A DNA stretch of 64,000 nucleotides from Thiobacillus denitrificans. Lineage in GTDB: Bacteria > Pseudomonadota > Gammaproteobacteria > Burkholderiales > Thiobacillaceae. The notes under the pieces are model-generated. The model saw only the letters and a program-made list of their open reading frames with translations. It searched no databases and was not told the origin of the DNA. The translations under genes were made by a program, and so were the position numbers. Position 1 is the first letter of the stretch, and each line of letters starts with the position of its first letter. The stretch is taken from the NCBI GenBank assembly GCA_002403375.1, contig DHHQ01000020.1:62001-126000 (forward strand). The letters run 5' to 3'. Shown piece after piece: positions 1 through 9,116 of this stretch.

Positions 1-346
1 CCAGCAGCGCCCAGCCGGAAACACCCAGCGCCAGCAGGCAGCCCGCCGCCGCGGCGAAGTGCGCCAGAAAGCGCACCCGAACCGGGAGGCCGCGCACGTC
101 GTCGAGCACCGACACCACCGCCAGCGCGAAGGCTCCCAGCATCACGGGTAGCAACGCCCCGTTGGCGAGCCACACGGAAACCGCGAGCACCCCGGCCATG
201 ATCCCGAGTCCGCCGATGCGCGGCGTCGGCGTTGCATGCAGCGAACGTTCGTTGGGATGATCCATCGGCAGGCGGCTGCGCCGCAGCAACCAGGCGAGCG
301 TCAGCCAACAAACGACAAACGCAATAACGGGCGTCCAGGTATTCAT
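1..346 (-). CDS. WecA/MraY-family undecaprenyl-phosphate glycosyl-1-phosphate transferase (C-terminus cut by window edge)
   Basis: This is the N-terminal part (115 residues) of a polytopic membrane enzyme that loads a sugar-1-phosphate onto undecaprenyl phosphate and so starts assembly of a lipid-linked glycan. The visible part has an N-terminal membrane helix, then the family-typical DHPNERSLH and TPRIGG motifs, further hydrophobic segments and the VLDD acidic motif of WecA/WbpL-like proteins. The ATG overlaps the stop of the epimerase gene by four bases (ATGA), so the two are translationally coupled. It is the last visible gene of the polysaccharide cluster. Family assignment is firm; the sugar carried cannot be told, although an epimerase followed by a WbpL-like enzyme suggests an N-acetylated amino sugar such as FucNAc or QuiNAc. 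Confidence 0.88.
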   Translation of the reverse strand, partial: MNTWTPVIAFVVCWLTLAWLLRRSRLPMDHPNERSLHATPTPRIGGLGIMAGVLAVSVWLANGALLPVMLGAFALAVVSVLDDVRGLPVRVRFLAHFAAAAGCLLALGVSGWALL

Positions 347-1269
347 GCCGACTCCGCCACGGTCGCTGCCAACCCGGCCTCCATTGAAAACGGCGGCGTC
401 CAGCCCAGGCGAGATCGGATGGCCGAGCTGTCGACAAAGAGCGACCCTGTCAGCCGCGCCACGGCAGCGCGCTTGCCCATCAGCGCGCCTGCCAGCTGAA
501 GCACTCCGACCGGCACCGGCACCAGGCGCGCCGGACGTCCCATCGCAGTCGCCAGCGCACGAATCAGGTCCGGCGTCGAAACCGCCTCCCCATCGTCGAG
601 CAGAAACGTCTGCCCCGCAGCGGCAGGGTGCTCGACGCACGCCCGGATCGCATCGACGAAATTGCCAAGATACAAGACGCTGCGACGGTTGCGGATCGCC
701 CCCAGCGGCAGCGGCCAGCCGCGCGCGACCATTTGCATCAGCCGCAGGAAATTGGCCTTCACCCCCGGTCCATAGACCAGCGGAGGCCTCAGGATCACGA
801 CCTCCAACCCCGTTTCCTGAGCGATCCGTCGCAGGCCTTGCTCGGCCTCCCATTTGGATATCGCATAGGCATCCTCGGGCGCGGGGACGTCGGTTTCCCG
901 ATACGGCTCATCACGGCCCTCGCCGCTGACCTTGATCGTACTGACGAAAACGAAGCGTTTCACGCCGGCCTGCGCCGCCTGGCGGGCGAGATTGAGCGTG
1001 GCTTCCGCGTTGATGGCTCGGAACAAGGCCATGGGGTCGACGGCATCTTCACGCATCATGTGCACCCGTGCCGCAAGATGCACCACTGCATCACAGCCGG
1101 CCAGCGCCTGCCACCAGTCCGTCGCCGGCCCGAGATCTCCGACTACCACCTCATTCAGCAGGCCTGATTCCCGCCGCACTGCGGAAACAACCAGGTGCCC
1201 TGACGTGCTCAGTTGGTCACACAAGATTCGTCCGACAAAGCCGGTAGCGCCAGTTACAAGTATCTTCAT
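343..1269 (-). CDS. NAD-dependent epimerase/dehydratase (SDR family), probably nucleotide-sugar modifying
   Basis: This 308-residue extended SDR protein has the N-terminal Rossmann motif GATGFVG at residues 7-13, the STIKVSG strand bearing the catalytic Ser/Thr, and the YAISK catalytic Tyr-x3-Lys pair near residue 135. Such enzymes next to a WecA-like transferase (as with WbpV beside WbpL in Pseudomonas) act as 4-epimerases or 4-reductases on UDP-sugars. That role is inferred from context; the sequence alone shows only the SDR fold. It follows the GT4 gene after a 37-base gap and overlaps the next gene by four bases, so it belongs to the same transcript. Confidence 0.85.
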   Translation of the reverse strand: MKILVTGATGFVGRILCDQLSTSGHLVVSAVRRESGLLNEVVVGDLGPATDWWQALAGCDAVVHLAARVHMMREDAVDPMALFRAINAEATLNLARQAAQAGVKRFVFVSTIKVSGEGRDEPYRETDVPAPEDAYAISKWEAEQGLRRIAQETGLEVVILRPPLVYGPGVKANFLRLMQMVARGWPLPLGAIRNRRSVLYLGNFVDAIRACVEHPAAAGQTFLLDDGEAVSTPDLIRALATAMGRPARLVPVPVGVLQLAGALMGKRAAVARLTGSLFVDSSAIRSRLGWTPPFSMEAGLAATVAESA

Positions 1270-1306
1270 TTCCCAGACACATCTTTCGACGCGCCAACAA
1301 GCCTAG

Positions 1307-2473
1307 TCACTTGCAGACTTGAATCCCCATTGCCTGCAAAATCGTCGCATTTATCGTGTGGACGTCGAATCTTTCTTCAGCCATGCGACGACTCGCTGCA
1401 CCCATGGGAGCGATAAGCTCAGGCTGTTCGATGAAGTCCATCATCACCCTTGCCAACGCGTCTGGATTACGTGCTGGCACTACAAATCCATTGACGCCTT
1501 GTTCTACCGTTTCCTTGCATCCCGGCATGTCCGTTGTTATTACAGGGCGCCCCATGGCCATCGCTTCCTGGGTACTGCGCGGCAAGCCCTCACGATAAAA
1601 CGAAGGCAGGACAAAAACGCTCGCCGCGGCAATCCACGACCGGACGTCAGTGACTTGTCCTGGCCATTCAACGACACCTTCGGCAACCCACGCGCGCAGC
1701 TCCGACTCGGAAACCGAGCCAGGATTCAGGTCAACGTTTCCCAACAGAATGAAGCGTGTCTCCGGATGAAGCGCCTTGACCTTGCGAGCCGCCTCGATGT
1801 AGTCGTAAACGCCTTTTTCACGAATTAACCGGGCAATCAGGATGAAGCAGACCGGATGCAGCACAGGCTCAACCTGATGATAATGATCCAAATCCAGGCC
1901 GATTCCGTCCAACAATTGAACTTTGCTGGCTGAAACCATTCCTTCGCTCACAAAGAGCGCCTTATCATCTTGATTAAGCATGAAAACACGAGCTGCCTGA
2001 CCTAAGGCCAGCCGGTACAACCAGGTAACAACACCACGCAGCAAGCGCCGTCGCCCCGTTCGTTTCTCCCCTTCCGTAAATACATACCCGGCACCCTCGA
2101 TCATTGCAAACCGCTTTGGCACCGACGCAAACCTAGCAGCGAGCGTGCCGTAGATGACGGGCTTGATGAAATAGGAAAAAGCGACGTCCACCCTCAAGCG
2201 GCGCAGCAGAAGTGTCAGGCGAAATAACCCGAGCACATCGCGCAGCGGGTTCATTCCAGTACGCGACATCGAGTAGTCAACAGGCATAGCACCCAATGCC
2301 GTGACTGACGCCCGGCTGGTATCGTCAAAGTCAGGTGCCAGAGCATAGACCGTCGCGCCTCGGGCAACAAGTTCGCGAAGAAGCGGCCCACGAAAATTAA
2401 TGATGGAAAAGGCCTGACTCGAAATTAGCGCCAGTCGATATGTGTTTTCTTTGGCAGTGCCACGGGCGCTCAT
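1307..2473 (-). CDS. glycosyltransferase family 4 (GT-B fold)
   Basis: This 388-residue retaining glycosyltransferase has two Rossmann-like halves. The C-terminal half shows the GT4 signature: a donor-binding stretch LIARLIREKGVYDY near residue 210, then PSFYREGLPRSTQEAMAMG with the EX7E motif that contacts the nucleotide sugar, followed by GRPVITTDMPG. The N-terminal half has the ALISSQAFSIINFRGPL type acceptor region seen in PglA/WbpL-neighbour enzymes. It probably adds a hexose or N-acetylhexosamine to an undecaprenyl-linked intermediate on the cytoplasmic face. Donor and acceptor are not readable from the sequence. Confidence 0.9.
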   Translation of the reverse strand: MSARGTAKENTYRLALISSQAFSIINFRGPLLRELVARGATVYALAPDFDDTSRASVTALGAMPVDYSMSRTGMNPLRDVLGLFRLTLLLRRLRVDVAFSYFIKPVIYGTLAARFASVPKRFAMIEGAGYVFTEGEKRTGRRRLLRGVVTWLYRLALGQAARVFMLNQDDKALFVSEGMVSASKVQLLDGIGLDLDHYHQVEPVLHPVCFILIARLIREKGVYDYIEAARKVKALHPETRFILLGNVDLNPGSVSESELRAWVAEGVVEWPGQVTDVRSWIAAASVFVLPSFYREGLPRSTQEAMAMGRPVITTDMPGCKETVEQGVNGFVVPARNPDALARVMMDFIEQPELIAPMGAASRRMAEERFDVHTINATILQAMGIQVCK

Positions 2474-2540
2474 CGAAACCCTCTTCTTTTTACAGTCTCA
2501 CCCGATCCGGTGACGCAGGCGAACGCCCGCACTCCCATCC

Positions 2541-3383
2541 TCAACCGCGCCTCGAAGCCTTGACTGCAAACTTTCTTGCGCGAAATGCATTAATCAGAGG
2601 CGAAAGCAAACACTTGCCGATGCTGACGAAGAATCCCCTTGCCGCATACCAGCTTGGCATCAACAGCAACTCTCTCAGCCATTGGCCAGCGACCTCGGCA
2701 TACCCTAGCCGCGAGCGAATTGACTGGCCGCCATGCAACCTATAGTCAAGCAAGAAGTCCGGAATGTTCTTGAATGTCCCCCCCATACGCCTGGCCCGCA
2801 GCCAAAGATCTGTATCTTCAGAAACAAATCCGCCCAAATAACCCCCCATGGCCAGCAGAAAATCCCTCCTTATCGCAACGGAGGGGTGGATAAAGACAGT
2901 TCCGTACGGCAGCCGCTTAACGATGTCTTGATGCGAAACGGGCAGCTTGAATTCCCCCAGGCGCTGACTCCTGTCATCGATCAAATGGACCCAGGAGCCT
3001 ATGACGTCAACAGGATGCTCTCTAAGCGACCGACGGAGAGTTTCAATACGATTGGGCTTGGACACGTCGTCAGCATCCATTCTCACCAGGTACTCAGTGC
3101 GCGCTTTATCTGCCAAGAAATTGAGGTTGAAGGCGAGTTGTCCAATGCACGTTCGGAACAACTTTACCCTCGGGTCGCCGCCAATTATTTCTTCCAACTC
3201 CTCGAGCAGTTCGTCGGGACACGCATTCGCCGAAATCAGGAATTCGAAATCTGCGTCGGTCTGGGCAAGCACGCTTTGGATCGCGTCGGCGAGATGCGGA
3301 TTGGACTGATTGACGCATAGAAGAACGGAGAAACTCGGAGCGCCCAGCAGCGAAATATTCTCCGCTGGCCTAGATTGGTCCAT
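2541..3383 (-). CDS. glycosyltransferase family 2
   Basis: This is a 280-residue GT-A enzyme. The N-terminal nucleotide-binding region FSVLLCVNQSNPHLADAI is followed by the DADDVSKP block near residue 100, which carries the metal-binding DXD, and then by an acceptor domain with SEDTDLWLR near residue 188, the usual ED catalytic-base motif. There are no membrane segments. It lies 24 bases downstream of another GT2 gene in the polysaccharide cluster and should add one sugar of the repeat unit; which sugar is unknown. Confidence 0.88.
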   Translation of the reverse strand: MDQSRPAENISLLGAPSFSVLLCVNQSNPHLADAIQSVLAQTDADFEFLISANACPDELLEELEEIIGGDPRVKLFRTCIGQLAFNLNFLADKARTEYLVRMDADDVSKPNRIETLRRSLREHPVDVIGSWVHLIDDRSQRLGEFKLPVSHQDIVKRLPYGTVFIHPSVAIRRDFLLAMGGYLGGFVSEDTDLWLRARRMGGTFKNIPDFLLDYRLHGGQSIRSRLGYAEVAGQWLRELLLMPSWYAARGFFVSIGKCLLSPLINAFRARKFAVKASRRG

Positions 3384-3407
3384 GCGATTCAGATTCAGTC
3401 AACAGGT

Positions 3408-4526
3408 TCATGTCTTTGTCCAATATGGCGGCTTCCCCATCACTCGCCGCCCCATATCGAGAAACCTTCGCGCAGCTGTTTCCCCAACCCAACCCCACAG
3501 GCGGTCCCGTATCCACGCTCTTGCATACGCAGACACATATGCTGGGCCGAGCCACGAAATACCATTCTTTTTCTGGGCCTGACGAACTTCTTTCAGGCTT
3601 CTGAGCATGTTTTGCGGTGTACTGCTTAGCCCGTTCACCGTCATTCCCGCAGTTACCAACTCCGGAATGAAAAGGGCGTCATGCTCGACCAGTTCCCGGA
3701 GGAGCAATTCATAGTCGCCCGAAATGCGATAGGCGGCATCAAAGCCCCCCTTATCCTGAAACAGGGAAATATGATGGAACGTTCCGGGGTGCGGTATGGA
3801 CATCAGCTGCCGGAATCGTCTTTTCAGCGCGGGCGTCCATGCCTCACCGACCGCATGGAGGTGTGCCCCCGTCGGGCCAATGAGCATCACCCTACCGTAC
3901 ACAACGCGAAATGGCGGATTCGCACTTACCAGGACGCGCGCCGCTTTCTCGATTACGTCTCCATTCCAAAGGAAATCATCGGCCCCAAGGAAGCAGATCC
4001 ACTGCCCTCTCGCTAGCTGCAATCCCTTGTTCCACGCATCGTAAATCCCCTTGTCCGGCTCACTGACCCAGTAGTCAATGACATCTTCGTTTTGGCGAAG
4101 GATGTCCAGCGTGCGATCTGTCGATGCCCCATCAACAACAATCCATTCAGCGTTGCCGTATGTCTGTTCGCGAACCGACTTTATAACTTTCGGCAAGTGT
4201 TCTGCCGCGTTGTAGGTCGCCGTGATAATGGAGATCAACGGCATGCCGGGCAAAGACTCCATCTGCACACCATGGAGACGAGCACCACCCGCCGGATGCG
4301 AGGATCTCGCTATGCCCCAATCAATGCAGGCAACTTGGTTCCCCTGCTTCAACACTCCTGCCGCCCCCAGACCAAAGGCCCGAGGATGCTCCCTTAATCG
4401 GCGGACCGTGCCGCGCACTTTTTTCGCGGGGACCACAGCGACACGCATGAAACGCGACTTGCCGTCGCCACTCGCGGTAGGGGAAAAAATGAGCTGCGGG
4501 ATGAGGCCGACGATTCTTGAACTCAT
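3408..4526 (-). CDS. glycosyltransferase family 2 with a long N-terminal extension
   Basis: The GT2 domain begins with PLISIITATYNAAEHLPK and has the GASTDRT and FLGADDFLW (DXD) motifs and a GDYELLLRE catalytic block, like WcaA-type enzymes. The start at 4526 was chosen because it overlaps the stop of the preceding gene as ATGA and has a GGGA ribosome-site core upstream. It gives 372 residues, about 90 of them before the GT2 domain with no recognisable motif. A start at 4262 or 4244 would give a bare GT2 protein but lacks a visible ribosome-binding site. An ATG at 4598 also exists but lies inside the preceding gene. Confidence 0.82.
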   Translation of the reverse strand: MSSRIVGLIPQLIFSPTASGDGKSRFMRVAVVPAKKVRGTVRRLREHPRAFGLGAAGVLKQGNQVACIDWGIARSSHPAGGARLHGVQMESLPGMPLISIITATYNAAEHLPKVIKSVREQTYGNAEWIVVDGASTDRTLDILRQNEDVIDYWVSEPDKGIYDAWNKGLQLARGQWICFLGADDFLWNGDVIEKAARVLVSANPPFRVVYGRVMLIGPTGAHLHAVGEAWTPALKRRFRQLMSIPHPGTFHHISLFQDKGGFDAAYRISGDYELLLRELVEHDALFIPELVTAGMTVNGLSSTPQNMLRSLKEVRQAQKKNGISWLGPAYVSAYARAWIRDRLWGWVGETAARRFLDMGRRVMGKPPYWTKT

Positions 4527-5347
4527 GGCAAGTTTATCCCATGCTGAGGCAGTACTTCTCGCCAGAATTGAGGGTTGTATCTTTCCCATGCGTGGCATCC
4601 AAAGGGCATTCCCCGATCATTCAGTTCATATAGATATTCTGGGGCCACCTCGAACGCAAATGGAACCGCCTCCAGCGGGGCCGGCACACTAAAGAAGTCG
4701 CAGCAGCGCGGAACCAACACACCCCAAAACACATCCTCATTCACCCTGGGCTGTAGAGGTGCAAAGCTGTAGGCCAGCAACCAGCGGTGCTTGACCCACT
4801 GCAGAAACCGGTGCCCTGCTGAGCGCGAGGGTGTCGGCGGCGTAAGCGTGTTAGGAATGTGTCTTGGGTAAGACAGCACCCGCACAAAGTCGTGAACTTT
4901 CCTAAGGGAGAAGCCGCCATTTCCGACACCAGCAAATGAAAGCGGGTTCCGCGGCGCATCGAAACCATCGAACCACGGCGCCCCAACATAGGAGAGGCCA
5001 CGATCACACCACTCGCTCAGTTGATCGGAAAGGACAAGGGCATCGGTCTGAACAACGAGAATATACTCATAGGTATCAAAACTCTTATAGAACGCTTTCG
5101 ATTTCAGAAGCCTGTTATAGCCGGGCACCCCAGAGAAGTAACCGTCTCCGAAGACTCGAACACCAAATCCCGCCCCCAGATCGTCCTTCAGCGCCGTGAA
5201 ATAGCCTCCAAGTCGCTCCGGGCCGACAAGATAAATGTCGTGCTCCCCAAGGATAGCCAAGGTGCGTCTAAAGGAGAACTCCTCAGCGCGCGTCATCGTT
5301 TCCTTATATAGCGGCACCAAAACCGCCGCCCGACTTCTTGCCACCAT
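4523..5347 (-). CDS. DUF5672 family protein, putative glycan-locus enzyme
   Basis: This protein of about 274 residues begins AAVLVPLYKETMT and contains KSFDTYEYILVVQTDALVL and the GLSYVGAPWFDGF block that mark the DUF5672 family, often found in capsule and O-antigen loci beside glycosyltransferases. The DALVL segment resembles a GT-A DXD region, so a transferase role is plausible but not shown. I chose the ATG at 5347, six bases after the methyltransferase stop; the frame could extend to a TTG at 5389 inside that gene. Its stop overlaps the start of the next GT2 gene. Confidence 0.72.
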   Translation of the reverse strand: MVARSRAAVLVPLYKETMTRAEEFSFRRTLAILGEHDIYLVGPERLGGYFTALKDDLGAGFGVRVFGDGYFSGVPGYNRLLKSKAFYKSFDTYEYILVVQTDALVLSDQLSEWCDRGLSYVGAPWFDGFDAPRNPLSFAGVGNGGFSLRKVHDFVRVLSYPRHIPNTLTPPTPSRSAGHRFLQWVKHRWLLAYSFAPLQPRVNEDVFWGVLVPRCCDFFSVPAPLEAVPFAFEVAPEYLYELNDRGMPFGCHAWERYNPQFWREVLPQHGINLP

Positions 5348-5352
5348 GGACG

Positions 5353-6003
5353 TTATTTCTGCACGAATGACAGGTCTCGAATCGGCCAATCGAGAGACTT
5401 TTTCATGAACGCAAAATACTTGCCACCGACCCAGCCTTCCTCAAGCATAACGAATGAGCCTTCGTACCCATAAATCCTTGCCCAAGCCGGCTCGCAAAAA
5501 TAGAGGCTGAGGGTGTCCTCGGTCATGATGTTCACGTGAGTTGGGTCCTGGAAGGCCTCCTTACTTGGGAAACACGGTTGTATATTAAAGAAAACCCCGC
5601 CCGGTTTCAGAACACGGAATATTTCATTCATCAGGCGAACAAAAGGAAACCTCGCTTCCCCATCAACAGTGGAAATTCGTTGAATATGCTCCAACACATC
5701 AAAGGCCGTAACATAGTCAAACGAATTACTATCAAAGGGCAAAACGCCAAGCGCCAAATCGGCGAACACTACGTTTTCCTCTATATTTTCACGCAAATCC
5801 GCGCCATGAATGCGGTTGGCGCCAAAAGGATTTCTCGGATTGGGGCCAGAGCCGACATCCAGAGCCGCTGACGTCGATGTCGCGGAAAATTTTAAAAATT
5901 GTCTTTGTAGAACTTTATCGCTTCTATAGTATGGTTTTTTCAGCCCCGCCACCCTGATATATCCATGAAGCTTGCCCCCAAAATACTTTATTAACTTCCT
6001 CAT
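5353..6003 (-). CDS. class I SAM-dependent methyltransferase
   Basis: This soluble protein of about 216 residues has SAM-binding motif I ALDVGSGPNP near residue 50, an acidic motif II (GADL), and the YVTAFDVLEHI motif typical of Methyltransf_11/23 enzymes, followed by RVLKPGG. It probably methylates a sugar or a glycan terminus in this cluster, which can also act as a chain-length cap. The ATG at 6003 is preferred because an upstream TTG would overlap the preceding gene. Base composition is clearly AT-richer than in the housekeeping regions. Confidence 0.85.
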   Translation of the reverse strand: MRKLIKYFGGKLHGYIRVAGLKKPYYRSDKVLQRQFLKFSATSTSAALDVGSGPNPRNPFGANRIHGADLRENIEENVVFADLALGVLPFDSNSFDYVTAFDVLEHIQRISTVDGEARFPFVRLMNEIFRVLKPGGVFFNIQPCFPSKEAFQDPTHVNIMTEDTLSLYFCEPAWARIYGYEGSFVMLEEGWVGGKYFAFMKKSLDWPIRDLSFVQK

Positions 6004-6010
6004 TGATTCT

Positions 6011-6910
6011 CTAAACAACCGATCCAGGAAAAAAGAAACGCCATAGTCTTAAAATAACGCTATTCTGTTTTTTATGATACCTCTTGATCTTAGAAACCAC
6101 TTCAACATCCTCGTAGATGCCATCTGGCCATCTGTCGACCTGACCCCCGAGATGCATTTGCGCTAATGATCTAGAGCGACCACAGTGCAAACCAGATCCG
6201 TCAAGTCCGATATTGGAAACCAAGCTCTGATAAGGGCTAATACACAAGCCATCGTTCAAAAATATCGTTGCATACCAATAGACCGCCCAAGTGTTAATTT
6301 CCTTATTCGCATTGGCCAAAATTTGCGAAAAGTAATCCACATAGCCATCCAGGTTAAATCTACGTTTTTCGTCAGGATTGATGGCGCCCATTAAAAAGTT
6401 CGTGTCCTTTCGAAAGAAACGCCATTTGTCCGACCAGGTCGCCCATCCCCAACATTCCATCATGCGCCACGCAAAGGCCCTATTCTCTTTTTCAATGCCA
6501 ATGGTCACATTCCATCCGCTGATATGCCAAATGCGAGGCTCGCCAGCGTATCGATCAAGTGCATTATTCATATAGGACAGGAAGTGGGGGCTGGTGACGA
6601 TATCGTCCTCCAACACGATCGCACGGCCATAGCGGTTACATACATCTGTCACGCCCTCAATGATATTGCGGGCCAAGCCATAGTTGGTTTCCCTTTCAAT
6701 GACGGTAAGACTGCGAAACCCGGATGCGGCATTAACCAACTCTCGCACGGCACGGACCTTCACGGCTTCACTCTCATTGCGAGCGGCATCAGCATAGACG
6801 ATCAAATCACTGTGATCTGCCAATTCATTCAAAGCGAGCGCTTCGATTGTGCGCCTCGTATGATCGGGGCGCGCATAAACGAAAAGGACGATGGGGGCGG
6901 CAGATGGCAT
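6011..6910 (-). CDS. GT-A type glycosyltransferase (GT2-like)
   Basis: This 299-residue protein starts PIVLFVYARPDHTRRTIEAL, the nucleotide-binding strand of a GT-A fold, and has AIVLEDDIVTSPHFL near residue 98, where EDD is the metal-binding DXD equivalent, followed by the MMECWGWATWSDKW block seen in hypothetical sugar transferases of O-antigen clusters. No membrane helix is seen apart from a hydrophobic C-terminal tail. It ends just before the methyltransferase start and follows the FkbM gene by 13 bases. The substrate is not known. Confidence 0.8.
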   Translation of the reverse strand: MPSAAPIVLFVYARPDHTRRTIEALALNELADHSDLIVYADAARNESEAVKVRAVRELVNAASGFRSLTVIERETNYGLARNIIEGVTDVCNRYGRAIVLEDDIVTSPHFLSYMNNALDRYAGEPRIWHISGWNVTIGIEKENRAFAWRMMECWGWATWSDKWRFFRKDTNFLMGAINPDEKRRFNLDGYVDYFSQILANANKEINTWAVYWYATIFLNDGLCISPYQSLVSNIGLDGSGLHCGRSRSLAQMHLGGQVDRWPDGIYEDVEVVSKIKRYHKKQNSVILRLWRFFFPGSVV

Positions 6911-6923
6911 GGCGGCTGTTGAG

Positions 6924-7727
6924 TCAGCTTCGCTTCAACAGGGCAACGATATTCTGATAAGCGAAAATCTCGCAAAAAACCGGGCTGTACTTTTCAAGTT
7001 TGACCATACCATCCGGGAGCAGCCGGTAGAAATCGTAATTCGGCAGCAAGTCCCAGAAATCTCGAAAAAAAACCCGGCTGGCGATGTTCATCTCGTTGAA
7101 TTCAAAATGTATGGCTTCGATCTTTCCGGTGCTCAGGAAGTCCTCTAGGCCCTTGAGCGCATTCAGCTCATTGCCTTCAGTATCAATTTTGAGCAAGGCG
7201 ATGCTGGCGATCTTGTTTGCCCTGGCAAACTCTCCCAAGGCAACAACTTTGACCTGGTGATGTGTGGAGGGTGCGCGGTGGATGCTTTCAATCACATCCT
7301 GGTAGAGCGAGGCATGGGACGAGCCATCACCAGCAGCATAGTCGTAAAGATCCGCTGTACCCGCGCATTCCCCTGCCGCAGCGTTGATGGCAGTGAGATT
7401 CGAATGCCGCAAATTTTTTTCGAGTGTCGCGAAGGTTCGCGGATGGGGCTCGAATGCGTAGACAGTCAGTAGCGGGTTGGTTTGCAACACCTTGCTGGAA
7501 TAGTTACCCACGTTTGCACCGACATCGAAAACGATCCCGCCGGCTTTACCTGCCAGAAACCGTTTGATGAACCGTTCTTCACCACTAATTCTGTCATTTT
7601 CAAAATTCAGGATACCCAGACCGCGCAGGCTGCAGTGATAAAGGACTTTGTTCAGCCGGTAAAAAACCCGTCTAGCGAATAGCACCCGATAAATCCTGAT
7701 AATGAAATTCAACATCGTTGTCGCCAT
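6924..7727 (-). CDS. FkbM family methyltransferase
   Basis: This 267-residue SAM methyltransferase shows motif I FDVGANVGNYSS near residue 67 and the FkbM hallmark LLKIDTEGNE near residue 180, with a final FEFNEMN strand. FkbM-type enzymes in polysaccharide loci usually O-methylate a sugar hydroxyl. Its ATG overlaps the stop of the flippase gene by one base (TAATG), so the two are translationally coupled. It is relatively AT-rich, like its left-hand neighbours. Confidence 0.87.
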   Translation of the reverse strand: MATTMLNFIIRIYRVLFARRVFYRLNKVLYHCSLRGLGILNFENDRISGEERFIKRFLAGKAGGIVFDVGANVGNYSSKVLQTNPLLTVYAFEPHPRTFATLEKNLRHSNLTAINAAAGECAGTADLYDYAAGDGSSHASLYQDVIESIHRAPSTHHQVKVVALGEFARANKIASIALLKIDTEGNELNALKGLEDFLSTGKIEAIHFEFNEMNIASRVFFRDFWDLLPNYDFYRLLPDGMVKLEKYSPVFCEIFAYQNIVALLKRS

Positions 7728-9067
7728 TAAAAACTAAATCGATAAAACGAGACAAAGGACTTTGTTTTCATCCAGAAATGATTTCGTGTTTTGGGATGGA
7801 TTAGGTCGAATAGGTAGGCCGCTGCCATTTGTGCGAACAGCGTCCCCAGTGCAGCGCCCAGTATGCCGAATAGCGGAATCATGATGAAATTAGCGAGTAT
7901 GTTCACGATAGCGCCCAACAGGGTGCGACCGAAAGCGAGCATTTGCAGATTTTCGATGAGATAAGCGCTGCCGCTGGCAAGGCCGAGAAACACGAATAAC
8001 GAACACCAAATATGCAGGGCGAGTACCGGCCCCGCCTGAGCGTAGGCGTAGCCGAACAGCAGGTCAATTACCCATCCGGATAGAAACGTCATCGGTAGGG
8101 CGACAGCCAGCGCCAGCGCCACCATGACATTGTAGAGGCTCTGCAAACGTTGGCGGTACTGCGCTTCGCTGTGCTTCTTGACGGCCACGATAGCTGGGAA
8201 TACGGATGCAATGATAGCCGTGGGGATGAAATACCATACTTCGCTGATGCGAACGGCGGCCGAGTAGATGCCCACGGCCCCGTCCTCCATCATCTGCCCC
8301 AGCATGATCTGGTCTATACGCATGTACACCATGACAGCTAAGCCGGAAAGAATCAGTGGCCAGCTGTCCTTGAACAGCGTTCTCGCGCGCCCGCAACGGA
8401 TGCGCCATGCGCTCAGTGCACCACCCCTCCAGGCATAAATTCCAAGCAACCCTACGGCGACCAACGCACCTTCTAAGAAGGCGGCCCAGACAAAGGCCAT
8501 AAGTGGTGCCTCAGTGAGGATTAGCCCAACCTTGACGCCTGCGAGAACCAGAAATACACCATTTTCCAGCCAAACGACATATTTTGATTTGACCTGGGAT
8601 TCGAACCAGTGCTTCACCACCTCGGTGGACTTGAAAACCATGACAAAACCGAACACCGCAACCACAAGCTTGGCCAAGCTGTCATCAGGCCTCGCAAAAC
8701 TGATGGCGAAAACCGCCAGGCCAAACGCCAACAAACCACCAATGACCTGCAAGAAAAAAGCGGTACCGAGCGTCTCGTCGGCGGCTTCCGGCTCCTTGAC
8801 CAGGTCTCGCACAACAATCCCGTTGAGCCCCAGGCTGGCGACCGCCCCAAACAAGGCGACGATAGCCATTGCATAGTTCAAGAGGCCGAATTGCTCAGGC
8901 CCCAGGTAGCGTGCCACCCACACACCCACAAGAAGGCCAACCCCCATGCGCAGCACTTTGTCGCCAAATAACCAGCCTGTATTGGTGAGTGCTTTTTGCA
9001 GATTCGGGCGGTGTTCGACCCTGGCCCGGAGGGAGGCTGGCAAATGCTTAAGCCACGAAGAGATCAC
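7727..9067 (-). CDS. Wzx-type flippase of the polysaccharide biosynthesis (MATE/MVF) family
   Basis: This 446-residue polytopic membrane protein has about 12-14 hydrophobic segments. The N-terminal signature NTGWLFGDKVLRM, then VARYLGPEQFGLLNYA, is typical of the Polysacc_synt family that flips undecaprenyl-linked repeat units across the inner membrane. The start at 9067 is GTG; the next in-frame ATG would remove the conserved first helix. No Wzy polymerase or Wzz is visible in the window. It lies 49 bases downstream of gmd. Confidence 0.9.
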   Translation of the reverse strand: MISSWLKHLPASLRARVEHRPNLQKALTNTGWLFGDKVLRMGVGLLVGVWVARYLGPEQFGLLNYAMAIVALFGAVASLGLNGIVVRDLVKEPEAADETLGTAFFLQVIGGLLAFGLAVFAISFARPDDSLAKLVVAVFGFVMVFKSTEVVKHWFESQVKSKYVVWLENGVFLVLAGVKVGLILTEAPLMAFVWAAFLEGALVAVGLLGIYAWRGGALSAWRIRCGRARTLFKDSWPLILSGLAVMVYMRIDQIMLGQMMEDGAVGIYSAAVRISEVWYFIPTAIIASVFPAIVAVKKHSEAQYRQRLQSLYNVMVALALAVALPMTFLSGWVIDLLFGYAYAQAGPVLALHIWCSLFVFLGLASGSAYLIENLQMLAFGRTLLGAIVNILANFIMIPLFGILGAALGTLFAQMAAAYLFDLIHPKTRNHFWMKTKSFVSFYRFSF

Positions 9068-9116
9068 TTTAAAAGTGCACGAAAGGGGTATGGCCAGCCA
9101 CGGTAAATCTGTGGCC

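Noticed and set aside
8575..8625. A GGTTCGAATCCC-like T-arm sequence on the minus strand suggesting a tRNA
   Set aside because: It lies inside the flippase gene and encodes a conserved part of it (KHWFESQVKSKYV); no acceptor stem, D-arm or anticodon arm can be built around it.
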